Translations under genes and position numbers: made by a program
Source of the DNA: Candidatus Omnitrophota bacterium
GTDB lineage: Bacteria > Omnitrophota > Gorgyraeia > Gygaellales > Profunditerraquicolaceae
DNA: 6,103 nt
Assembly: GCA_023818905.1 (NCBI GenBank)
Contig: JAMWDE010000059.1
Location: 1 to 6,103, forward strand
Reading direction: 5' to 3'
Notes under the pieces: generated by a model
Seen by the model: the letters and a program-made list of their open reading frames with translations, nothing else
Database searches by the model: none
Told to the model about the DNA's origin: nothing
In this document: positions 1 through 5,553 of the stretch, piece after piece
Position numbering within the stretch: position 1 is the stretch's first letter
Layout: each line of letters starts with the position of its first letter

Positions 1-57
1 CAATTTGGAAAAGTAGAGATTCCACAAGAGGCATTCTTAGAGGTATTGAAGATATGA
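1..57 (+). CDS. lepA: Translation factor LepA (EF4), C-terminal end only (5' partial)
   Basis: The first 18 codons before the TGA at 55-57 translate to QFGKVEIPQEAFLEVLKI. The pattern G-x-V-E-I-P-Q-E-A-F-L-x-V-L-K is the conserved extreme C-terminus of LepA/EF4, the ribosome-associated GTPase that acts on stalled or mis-translocated ribosomes. The rest of the gene lies before the window. The stop overlaps the start of the next gene as ATGA (ATG 54-56, TGA 55-57), which implies translational coupling. lepA-lepB adjacency is a classical bacterial arrangement and supports both calls. Only the tail is visible, so confidence rests on this short motif plus context. Confidence 0.85.
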   Translation, partial: QFGKVEIPQEAFLEVLKI

Positions 58-680
58 GTAAAAATGACATAATGAAACAAAAGCATAAGATTAAAGAAAG
101 GCAGGGTTATATAAATAATAGATCAGCTGTACGGGAATGGATAGAATCTATAGTAATTGCCTTTATTTTGGCAATGATAATTCGCACATTTGTGGTTCAG
201 GCATTTAAGATTCCTACCGGCTCTATGCGCCCTACGCTTATGGAAGGTGATATCATATTAGTAAATAAATTCATCTATGGGGCTAAGATTCCTTTTACAG
301 ATTTTAGACTACCTGCTGTAAGACAACCCGAAAGAGGAGATGTGATTGTCTTTGTTTATCCTCAAGACCCCAAGAAAGATTTTATAAAGAGACTGGTGGC
401 TAAGGAAGGTGAAACGGTAGAGATAAGAAACGGCACGCTCTATATAAATGAGCAGCCTTTATTAGACCCGATTTTTGCTCAGAGGTACTATTACAACAAA
501 GGGAATTTTGCAGGAGAGGGGCAAAAGATAAAGGTTCCACCAGGGCATTATTTTGTTTTAGGTGATAATTCTGCCTCCTCGCAGGATAGCCGTTACTGGG
601 GTTTTGTACCAGAAAGGAATATCCTGGGTAAGGCTATATTTATCTATTGGCCACCTCAGCGGATAAGGATAATCAGATAA
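54..680 (+). CDS. lepB: Signal peptidase I
   Basis: This is a type I signal peptidase, a membrane serine protease that removes signal peptides from exported proteins on the outer face of the cytoplasmic membrane. A single N-terminal transmembrane segment (about residues 30-50) is followed by box B, PTGSMRPTL, with catalytic Ser57. Box D, DFIKRLVAKEGE, carries the general base Lys112 and the following Arg113. Box E, GDNSASSQDSRYWG, spans 170-183. At 208 residues with one membrane segment it is of the short type rather than the two-segment E. coli form. The start at 54 is favoured by the ATGA overlap with lepA; a weak AGAGG lies at 39-43. An in-frame ATG at 72 is a less likely alternative. It leads the lepB-pgsA-plsY block, with 16 nt to pgsA. 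All catalytic residues are present. Confidence 0.96.
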   Translation: MSKNDIMKQKHKIKERQGYINNRSAVREWIESIVIAFILAMIIRTFVVQAFKIPTGSMRPTLMEGDIILVNKFIYGAKIPFTDFRLPAVRQPERGDVIVFVYPQDPKKDFIKRLVAKEGETVEIRNGTLYINEQPLLDPIFAQRYYYNKGNFAGEGQKIKVPPGHYFVLGDNSASSQDSRYWGFVPERNILGKAIFIYWPPQRIRIIR

Positions 681-696
681 GAGGAAGAAATTACAG

Positions 697-1260
697 ATGA
701 ATTTTGCTAATAAGATTTCTACCTTCAGGGTCTTAAGTGTACCATTCTTTATTGCCAGTTTAGTCTATTATGTTCCTGGTAAGGAATACCTGAGATGGTT
801 GGCTTTAGGTATATTTGTTATGGCTGTAGTCTCTGATGCTGTAGATGGGTATATTGCAAGAAAATCAAAACAGAAATCCGAAGCAGGTATGATATTAGAC
901 CCCTTAGCGGATAAACTGCTTCTCATGAGTGCATTTATCTGCCTTGGTCTTAAAAGAGGATTATTGATTAGATTTCCTCTCTGGGTGATGCTTATAGTAA
1001 TTAGTCGCGATGTCATAATTCTCATTGGCGTATTTGTAATCTATATGGTTAAACAGCATATAAATATCTCTCCTACGATGTGGGGAAAACTTACCACTGT
1101 CTTTCAGATGTTAGCAGTAATTGCTATTCTTATACAGTTAAGGATATCGTTTATGGTTTGGTGGTTAGCGATTATATTTACAGTTATTTCAGGTATAGAC
1201 TACATAAAAAGGGGTTTTAAGACACTCTATGTTCTGGATAATCCTAGGCATCTTAATTAG
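697..1260 (+). CDS. pgsA: CDP-alcohol phosphatidyltransferase, probably phosphatidylglycerophosphate synthase
   Basis: This integral membrane enzyme transfers a phosphatidyl group from CDP-diacylglycerol to an alcohol, most likely glycerol-3-phosphate, to give phosphatidylglycerol phosphate. The complete family signature D-x2-D-G-x2-A-R-x8-G-x3-D-x3-D is present: Asp47, Asp50, Gly51, Ala54, Arg55, Gly64, Asp68 and Asp72 (the last Asp acting as base). It has 187 residues with several hydrophobic segments, the usual PgsA size. The N-terminal N-x-x-x-x-x-R pattern before the first helix also fits. A good ribosome site, GAGGAAG at 681-687, lies 9 nt before the ATG. Its 3' end overlaps plsY by 32 nt. 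The family signature is certain. The substrate is inferred from size and from the plsY neighbour; another CDP-alcohol transferase is possible. Confidence 0.9.
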   Translation: MNFANKISTFRVLSVPFFIASLVYYVPGKEYLRWLALGIFVMAVVSDAVDGYIARKSKQKSEAGMILDPLADKLLLMSAFICLGLKRGLLIRFPLWVMLIVISRDVIILIGVFVIYMVKQHINISPTMWGKLTTVFQMLAVIAILIQLRISFMVWWLAIIFTVISGIDYIKRGFKTLYVLDNPRHLN

Positions 1261-1852
1261 TTATATTATAGGTTCATTGCCTACCGCTTATATCTTTGGA
1301 AGGCTTTTGAGAGGTATAGACATACGTAAATTCGGTTCAGGTAATGTGGGCGCTACAAATGCCTTGCGAGTTCTAGGTAAGAGAGTAGGTGTTACGGTTT
1401 TAATCTTGGATATGCTTAAAGGATTTTTGGTTTTAGTTTTTTTAGAACCCATGATAGTTAAAAATACAAACCTTATTTCAGAAGAATTATTGTTAATTGT
1501 ATTGAGCTTAAGCTGTATATTAGGGCATAGTTGGACTGTATTCTTAAAATTTAAAGGCGGTAAAGGAGTGGCTACTACCTTAGGAGTTCTGTTTGGGCTA
1601 ACTATTAAGTTGCCAGAGTTGAAAACAATCTTGGTTATAGTAGTTTTAACCTGGTTAGTTGTATTTGTTTTAACCCGCATTGTTTCATTAGCTTCAATTT
1701 TGAGTTGTATCATGCTGCCCATCTATATGATTATATTTAAACAATCTAGAATATTGGTACTTTTTGGTTTTATTTTGGCCTCATATATTATTCTACGCCA
1801 CCGTTCTAACATCAAAAGATTTTTACAAGGGAAAGAATCCACTTTATTCTAG
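1229..1852 (+). CDS. plsY: Glycerol-3-phosphate acyltransferase PlsY
   Basis: PlsY acylates sn-glycerol-3-phosphate from acyl-phosphate to make lysophosphatidic acid, the first committed step of membrane phospholipid synthesis in most bacteria. All three conserved cytosolic motifs are visible: SGNVGATNALR at 37-47, GHSWTVFLKFKGGKGVAT at 99-116 (glycine-rich loop, invariant His100), and HRSNIKRF at 191-198. The 207 residues are mostly hydrophobic, matching the multi-spanning family. The start at 1229 puts about 14 residues before the G-S-L-P motif, which is normal for PlsY. It overlaps the end of pgsA by 32 nt and has no strong ribosome site (an AGGGG near 1210 is too far), so translational coupling to pgsA is likely. 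It closes the housekeeping block. Confidence 0.96.
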   Translation: MFWIILGILISYIIGSLPTAYIFGRLLRGIDIRKFGSGNVGATNALRVLGKRVGVTVLILDMLKGFLVLVFLEPMIVKNTNLISEELLLIVLSLSCILGHSWTVFLKFKGGKGVATTLGVLFGLTIKLPELKTILVIVVLTWLVVFVLTRIVSLASILSCIMLPIYMIIFKQSRILVLFGFILASYIILRHRSNIKRFLQGKESTLF

Positions 1853-1948
1853 GATGCCTTGAAAGCACGCCACTGTAGATTCTATTGCCTTGATATACAA
1901 GGTGACAAAGGCGCAAAGAAAGCGTTTTCTCAAAAACCTATTTTTGAC

Positions 1949-1978
1949 TTGAAAAAATCATAAGTTACGTGTTATACT
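1949..1978 (+). promoter_or_regulatory. Predicted sigma70-type promoter for the PilZ gene
   Basis: A -35-like TTGAAA (1949-1954) and a -10 TATACT (1973-1978) are separated by 18 bp in the 189-bp spacer after plsY. This predicts a start near 1985 and a leader of about 57 nt before the PilZ ATG at 2042. The leader is very AT-rich and carries no obvious Shine-Dalgarno sequence. An inverted repeat TTTTAAG/CTTAAAA (2012-2018 and 2032-2038) sits directly before the start codon. An overlapping TTGACT at 1944 matches -35 better but would leave a 23-bp spacer. Confidence 0.5.
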
Positions 1979-2041
1979 TTGAATGAGAGAAAATTATATT
2001 TTTTTGATAGTTTTTAAGTAGTTTTAAAAAGCTTAAAATAA

Positions 2042-2365
2042 ATGATAGAAAGAAGACATTACGTAAGATTTGAGGTTAATCTGCCTTTAAAATTTAAGGA
2101 TTTAAATAACGACAGCGAAGGAAAGGGAGAATTACACGATATCAGTGCCAAGGGCGTGGGATTTGTTACGGATAGGGAATTATCGCCCAACACATCTTTA
2201 GATATATCAATAGAGATGCCCAATAAAAGCGAATATTTATGCAGTAAAGGCCAGGTCATTTGGTCAAGCAAGATAGATACAGATAAGTATAGAGTAGGAG
2301 TTGAATTGGAAAAGATAGATTTTGTGGGTCTTTCTGTATTACTGAGTATGCAGAAGATAATATAA
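2042..2365 (+). CDS. Single-domain PilZ protein, probable c-di-GMP receptor
   Basis: This 107-residue protein consists of little more than a PilZ domain. Both binding signatures are present: the RxxxR-type element in ERRHYVRF (Arg4, Arg5, Arg9) and the D-x-S-x-x-G element in DISAKGVGF (Asp33, Ser35, Gly38). The following strands, such as GQVIWSS and YRVGVELE, fit the PilZ beta-barrel. In characterised PilZ proteins these residues grip an intercalated c-di-GMP dimer. The protein has no enzymatic or membrane domain, so it would act by binding a partner. The start is the first ATG and puts the RxxxR motif at the very N-terminus, as is common for the family. It lacks a clear ribosome site. Only 7 nt separate its stop from the base of a cyclic-dinucleotide riboswitch. 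The partner and the process controlled are unknown; the surface-structure genes downstream are candidates. Confidence 0.9.
   Translation: MIERRHYVRFEVNLPLKFKDLNNDSEGKGELHDISAKGVGFVTDRELSPNTSLDISIEMPNKSEYLCSKGQVIWSSKIDTDKYRVGVELEKIDFVGLSVLLSMQKII
2356..2361 (+). promoter_or_regulatory. Possible -10 element for the riboswitch transcript
   Basis: GATAAT matches the -10 consensus at five of six positions and would place transcription start near 2368, just before the first aptamer stem at 2373. No convincing -35 is present at the right distance. The riboswitch could equally be reached by read-through from the PilZ promoter. Confidence 0.25.
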
Positions 2366-2372
2366 ATCAAAT

Positions 2373-2478
2373 CTGTTTCTCGATAATAGCTAATCCGTAT
2401 TAAACGGAGACGCAAAGCCCATAAGGGTCCCCACCAGCCGCGAAAGGTGAGGGATAGCCGGGTTGCCGAAAGAGACAG
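2373..2478 (+). promoter_or_regulatory. GEMM-I family cyclic-dinucleotide riboswitch aptamer (GEMM-Ib / cGAMP-type candidate)
   Basis: The core matches the GEMM-I aptamer: GACGCAAAGCC (2409-2419) after a hairpin, and AGCCGGGTTGCCG (2456-2468) near the 3' end. The stems can be drawn by hand. P1 pairs 2373-2380 with 2471-2478 (8 bp, one G-U) plus CG 2381-2382 with CG 2467-2468. P2 pairs TCCGT 2394-2398 with ACGGA 2404-2408. P3 pairs GCCC 2417-2420 with GGGT 2460-2463, TCCC 2428-2431 with GGGA 2451-2454, and CACC 2432-2435 with GGTG 2446-2449. Aligned to the Vibrio Vc2 aptamer, A2414 is A47 and A2388 falls at G20. In published work A at position 20 marks the GEMM-Ib variants, known from Geobacter, that sense 3',3'-cGAMP. 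The P2 loop is ATTAA, not the usual GNRA. The family assignment is strong; the ligand is inferred. Confidence 0.9.
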
Positions 2479-2516
2479 GAGGGACTTTATAATCAAGGCG
2501 ACCCGGTTTTTTCTTT
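2458..2516 (+). terminator. Intrinsic terminator forming the riboswitch expression platform
   Basis: CCGGGTTGCC (2458-2467) pairs with GGCGACCCGG (2497-2506) over 10 bp with one U-G wobble. Six T follow (2507-2512), then CTTT. The 5' strand lies inside the aptamer, in the 3' side of P3 and the start of P1. Ligand-bound aptamer and terminator therefore exclude each other. This predicts that ligand binding permits transcription of the downstream gene (ON switch). Confidence 0.88.
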
Positions 2517-2533
2517 AGAGAGGGTTTATTTAC

Positions 2534-2539
2534 AAGGAG
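2534..2539 (+). promoter_or_regulatory. Ribosome binding site of the riboswitch-controlled gene
   Basis: AAGGAG stands 4 nt before the ATG at 2544. It lies downstream of the terminator, so it appears only in read-through transcripts. It supports 2544 over the next in-frame ATG at 2556. It is one of the best ribosome sites in the window, in contrast to the PilZ and prepilin peptidase genes, which show none. Confidence 0.75.
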
Positions 2540-2543
2540 ACTT

Positions 2544-2903
2544 ATGGAGAGTGAAATGCGCGATTTAGTTTTTAAGAATCTTACCTCAATGGACAAAAGA
2601 AGAAGGATAATTGCTAGCTCTGAAGTGATGGAGAGGCAGGGTATCCGTAGCATTATTCGCCGTCATTTGGTATATATAATAAAAGAAATTTCCAAAGATG
2701 CACCATTGAAGAGACCTACCCCATATTTATACATCTTAAGAGAACGTAATACCAAAGAAAAAAGAGAGAGATTTTTCTGTCGGATAAAGGGTAGTATTTA
2801 TATAATAAATAATGCCAGACTTTACTTGATTGTTTTTGCCCACTCCTTAAACATATCCCTTGTGGGTACAAGTTGTCCTCCCTCAGTCATATCTAATTCC
2901 TGA
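2544..2903 (+). CDS. Small basic protein of unknown function under riboswitch control
   Basis: I do not recognise this 119-residue protein. It is rich in Lys and Arg, with basic stretches at DKRRR (17-21) and near IIRRH (37-41), and has no signal peptide, clear membrane helix or nucleotide-binding motif. The middle portion (about 45-105) alternates hydrophobic and charged residues and could be a small alpha/beta or mostly-beta fold. Cysteines fall near FFCRI and in the tail. The last dozen residues (VGTSCPPSVISNS) look unlike folded protein and run into an inverted repeat, so the frame may have lost its original stop. A strong ribosome site and its place immediately after the terminator make it the direct target of the switch. 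A basic, possibly nucleic-acid-binding protein is conceivable, but nothing in the sequence proves it. Confidence 0.7.
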   Translation: MESEMRDLVFKNLTSMDKRRRIIASSEVMERQGIRSIIRRHLVYIIKEISKDAPLKRPTPYLYILRERNTKEKRERFFCRIKGSIYIINNARLYLIVFAHSLNISLVGTSCPPSVISNS

Positions 2904-2932
2904 TTATAACTTATTGAAAGATAATTAGATAT
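2889..2932. repeat. AT-rich inverted repeat at the end of the riboswitch-controlled gene
   Basis: ATATCTAATT (2889-2898) is repeated exactly inverted as AATTAGATAT (2923-2932) with a 24-nt spacer. The repeat includes the stop codon region of the small gene. No T-run follows, so it is a poor intrinsic terminator. It may be an operator or a 3'-end stabilising hairpin. Confidence 0.45.
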
Positions 2933-3173
2933 AACTCAGAATAAATATCTTTTGCATACTTTGCTTAAAGAGCTATAATAAAAACGCTTTTAAGAGATTA
3001 ATTTTTATAATATCTTGAATTCTCAATCTACCTTTGTGCATGAGTTGTGGGTTAATTTAGCCCGACATCCACACACAGAGACGTCAAGATCGCAGATCAA
3101 TTTGGTCTATGAGTTTATGGATCTTAGACTGTGAGCCAATTTGTCTTCCGTTTTTCTCCTTCGTTAAAATTTC
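2904..3173. other. Non-coding spacer with imperfect inverted repeats
   Basis: About 290 bases separate the small riboswitch-controlled gene from the next one. I find no credible gene on either strand. The distal part is less AT-rich than the proximal part and can form local hairpins: TGTGG (3046-3050) with CCACA (3069-3073), AAGATC (3086-3091) with GATCTT (3120-3125) extended by GTC/GAC around one bulged A, and AGATC (3094-3098) with GGTCT (3104-3108). These could be part of a structured leader, operators, or chance. The stretch ends at the promoter at 3174. Confidence 0.4.
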
Positions 3174-3201
3174 TTGACAGGGATCAGATAAAATGTATAA
3201 T
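3174..3201 (+). promoter_or_regulatory. Near-consensus sigma70 promoter overlapping the annotated start of the barrel-pilin gene
   Basis: TTGACA (3174-3179) and TATAAT (3196-3201) are both perfect consensus hexamers, separated by 16 bp, one short of optimum. Transcription would start near 3208. The first ATG of the following frame (3193) lies inside this promoter and would not be transcribed from it. The next in-frame ATG (3211) would be almost leaderless. Either the promoter is real and translation begins at 3211, or the transcript starts further upstream. Confidence 0.65.
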
Positions 3202-5526
3202 AAAAACTTAATGAAGAAAAATAATAAAAGATTCTATTGGAGCGGAATAGTACTTGTTTTTTTATTGCTATTAATTGACTTTGCCTTTTGTGCAACTCAA
3301 AGTGCGGAATATCTTTGCGAATTGGGGATTAATTTCTATAAGGCAGGTAGATACGATGATGCCTTACAGGAGTTTAAAAAGGTTCTGATTGTTGAGCCTG
3401 ATAATTCTACTGCGAAAACCTACATAAATTATATTTTTCAGAGCGATATTCAACTATCTGTTATTAAGAAGGAAGTGGCTGCTTCTGCTAGTGAATCCGT
3501 TCCTATCGCCACAGTTTCTGTTTCTACTTCGTATCCCGAGGCCCCTAAAGAAAAAACAATAATAGATACAACTACTCATCCTATAGTTTCCTCTAGTTCC
3601 ATGCAGTCTTTCTCTGATAGAGAAGCGGCAATGGAGAATGCCTTATCCCAATTAATGGTGGTTCCTTACAAGCAAGAATTAGAAAAAATTAGCACTACCT
3701 CACAAGAGATAAAAGGATCTTCCAAGATAAAAATAACCGGAGAAGCGCAGATAGGTTTAGGCATTACTCCTGAGGACCTATTATGGAAACAAGCAAATTT
3801 TGATTTAAACGAAAAAAATTGGAGAGTCCTTTCTGATACTGTTTATAACCGCAGAACCAATACCTATGATCCTAGGATTTATGATCGCTTAAGATTAAAC
3901 TTAGATTCCCAGAATGAAGAAGGGTTTAATTTTCATACTAATATAACAGTTGACCCCTGGAGTTTTACAGGCAAGAGCGCAAGGTTTAATTTAGAAGGAG
4001 TGGGTACCACCGATGAAGCCCAGGCAGAATTGAAATATTGGTCAAATACAGGGTATACTATCCCTGAGATAATATACACATTAAGACAGGGTGCTTCTAT
4101 AAATTTACCTGAGATAAAGGTAGTAGACGGCAGAACTCCTCAAACTATAGTAGAGTCTACCTGGACTTCTCCTTGGCCTTCTTATTTTATTGTACCTGAA
4201 CAAAAGATAAACATTCAATTTCAGCCCTTGCGTGAACTCTGGTTTGATTATATACAGCCTGGATATTTTAAGATCAGATTCTTTCCTATAGCCTATCAGG
4301 ACCAAGCCTTAACTTCTGATGATCCCTTGAGGCTTTCAAACAACTTTATATGGTGGGATAACAGCCCTTGGCTGAATCGCTGGTTACCCGGTATATTTAA
4401 TGCTGGAGCCCTGCCTGTAGATTTTACTCCTGGTCAGTGGGATAATTCTTTATCTTTTTTCACTCGGGATAGTGACGGTACACGTCTAACTGCATTAAGA
4501 GGCTTGTCTTTCGAACTTACGCCAGATGACAAGATATCATTATATTCCACTTTTGCCTCACCCAAAGACCTTTGGCAAGATTACGATAGTTTTGATAACC
4601 TTATCAATGCCACCCGGTTTAAGTACAGTTTATTAGATAATTTTTATATAGGCTCAACTTGCACCTATCGTATAGGTTTTAATGAAGATAATAAAAAGGA
4701 CGTGTATAACTATGTGGGAGGAATTGATTTTGGATATGAACCTGTAGAGGGGTTGCTGCTATCCTTAGAGACTGCCACTTCTCTTACGAAACAGGATTTG
4801 TCATCTCCGGATTATACCTCAAAGAAACAGGGTAATGCCTATTATTTTTCATTGATCGGCAGTTCTTCAAAACAGAGGATTATATCTTTAAAATATGGCT
4901 ATAACGAGTTAAGTCCTCAGGAGCACGAGACATCATTTACTAAATATAGAGTATATTGGACGCATATGGATAGGGATTTTGAGGCGTCATTATCTAACTT
5001 TACTGGTACAAGAAGTGATACCTTCTGGTCAAGGCACATACATTTCAGGAGGCCTTTTCAGTATTTTTATGGCGGTCTTTATGCTCCGACTTTAAAATGG
5101 GAAGATATAGATTTTGTAAATGATAGAATTTCTATAAATCGAACCATAAAATATGGTATTGAACAAACTCCAAAAACAAAAGGTTCTCTTGCTACTATGA
5201 GATCATCCTTAAATATTTACTATGGCGATGTTGAAGGATTCTATCCTTTAGCAGGAACTGGTGATATCACAAGTGATTTTACTTCAGTAATGGTACCAAA
5301 ATATTTGAAAAAAATTCCAGAAATAAGAATTCCTACTGGCCATCCTGCAGGAAGTTTAACTGGTGTTGAAGGTTATGCTTCAATTCCTACTGCTGCAGCA
5401 AATGTTTCAGCTGATGGTTCTAGAGCATGGGGTTATTGCGGAAATTCTACAAGTGCGGATTATGGTAATATTATAGTAAATTGTAGCCATACTGATACAA
5501 AAGGCGAGTATTGGTATAATTATTAA
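3193..5526 (+). CDS. Exported TPR/beta-barrel protein fused in frame to a type IV pilin-like C-terminal half
   Basis: This is a 777-residue frame in two unlike parts. Residues 1-33 are a signal peptide: basic start, hydrophobic core 17-30, probable signal peptidase I site after A-F-C33. Residues 38-73 form one TPR (ELGINFYKAGRYDDALQEF). A Ser/Thr-rich linker (about 95-140) leads to a long stretch (about 180-650) of alternating aromatic and polar strands with many Tyr, Trp and Asp, typical of an outer-membrane beta-barrel. From about 657 the character changes: TKGSLATMRSSLNIYYGD, then WGYCGN and finally VNCSHTDTKGEYWYNY. This is the C-terminal pattern of type IV pilins and GspG-type pseudopilins, with Cys749 and Cys764 possibly bonded. 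The pilin's N-terminal leader and hydrophobic helix are absent. The start may be 3193 or, better for the promoter and signal peptide, 3211. I infer a recombination or assembly junction at about 5100-5160. Confidence is high for the frame, moderate for the barrel, good for the pilin half. Confidence 0.8.
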   Translation: MYNKNLMKKNNKRFYWSGIVLVFLLLLIDFAFCATQSAEYLCELGINFYKAGRYDDALQEFKKVLIVEPDNSTAKTYINYIFQSDIQLSVIKKEVAASASESVPIATVSVSTSYPEAPKEKTIIDTTTHPIVSSSSMQSFSDREAAMENALSQLMVVPYKQELEKISTTSQEIKGSSKIKITGEAQIGLGITPEDLLWKQANFDLNEKNWRVLSDTVYNRRTNTYDPRIYDRLRLNLDSQNEEGFNFHTNITVDPWSFTGKSARFNLEGVGTTDEAQAELKYWSNTGYTIPEIIYTLRQGASINLPEIKVVDGRTPQTIVESTWTSPWPSYFIVPEQKINIQFQPLRELWFDYIQPGYFKIRFFPIAYQDQALTSDDPLRLSNNFIWWDNSPWLNRWLPGIFNAGALPVDFTPGQWDNSLSFFTRDSDGTRLTALRGLSFELTPDDKISLYSTFASPKDLWQDYDSFDNLINATRFKYSLLDNFYIGSTCTYRIGFNEDNKKDVYNYVGGIDFGYEPVEGLLLSLETATSLTKQDLSSPDYTSKKQGNAYYFSLIGSSSKQRIISLKYGYNELSPQEHETSFTKYRVYWTHMDRDFEASLSNFTGTRSDTFWSRHIHFRRPFQYFYGGLYAPTLKWEDIDFVNDRISINRTIKYGIEQTPKTKGSLATMRSSLNIYYGDVEGFYPLAGTGDITSDFTSVMVPKYLKKIPEIRIPTGHPAGSLTGVEGYASIPTAAANVSADGSRAWGYCGNSTSADYGNIIVNCSHTDTKGEYWYNY
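5161..5526 (+). pseudogene. Pilin / GspG-like C-terminal remnant inside the fusion (alternative reading)
   Basis: Read alone, this 121-codon stretch is the globular half of a pilin: start of the beta region after the helix (TKGSLATMRSS), IYYGDVEGFYP, LKKIPEIRIP, then the D-x-K-G plus aromatic end (TDTKGEYWYNY). A pilin needs an N-terminal leader cleaved before Phe/Met and a hydrophobic assembly helix; neither is encoded upstream in any sensible frame. It therefore cannot make a pilin subunit by itself. The downstream prepilin peptidase gene suggests an intact pilin once stood here. Confidence 0.5.
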
Positions 5527-5553
5527 ATATCTTCTTAGATAGTAAAATTATTT

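Noticed and set aside
1288..1722. Minus-strand open frame opposite plsY
   Set aside because: It lies wholly inside a certain plsY with all catalytic motifs; its translation has no recognisable domain and no ribosome site. The same applies to the minus-strand frames at 768-1025 and 4105-4305.
1886..1928. Possible terminator after plsY (CCTTG-ATATA-CAAGG hairpin at 1888-1902; CGC/GCG before TTTT at 1912-1928)
   Set aside because: The first stem is only 5 bp with no T-run after it; the second is 3 bp. Neither meets the standard of an intrinsic terminator.
1944..1978. TTGACT as -35 for the PilZ promoter
   Set aside because: The hexamer is better than TTGAAA, but the spacer to TATACT would be 23 bp, outside the sigma70 range.
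2373..2516. Standard c-di-GMP-specific GEMM-I reading of the riboswitch
   Set aside because: It is not excluded, but the position-20 base is A rather than G in my alignment, so I prefer the GEMM-Ib reading. Hand alignment cannot settle dual specificity.
2059..2653. Minus-strand open frames opposite the PilZ gene and riboswitch
   Set aside because: They run antisense through the PilZ domain, the aptamer and the terminator. The functional structures are on the + strand, and the translations look like shadow sequence.
3040..3177. Tiny open frames beginning at ATG 3040 (6 codons) and ATG 3109 (22 codons)
   Set aside because: There is no ribosome site for either, no recognisable product, and the second ends inside the promoter at 3174.
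3283..3294. Lipoprotein signal (Cys33) in the barrel protein
   Set aside because: The residues before the cysteine are F-A-F, with Phe at -1 and -3; a lipobox needs small residues at -1. A signal peptidase I site is more likely.
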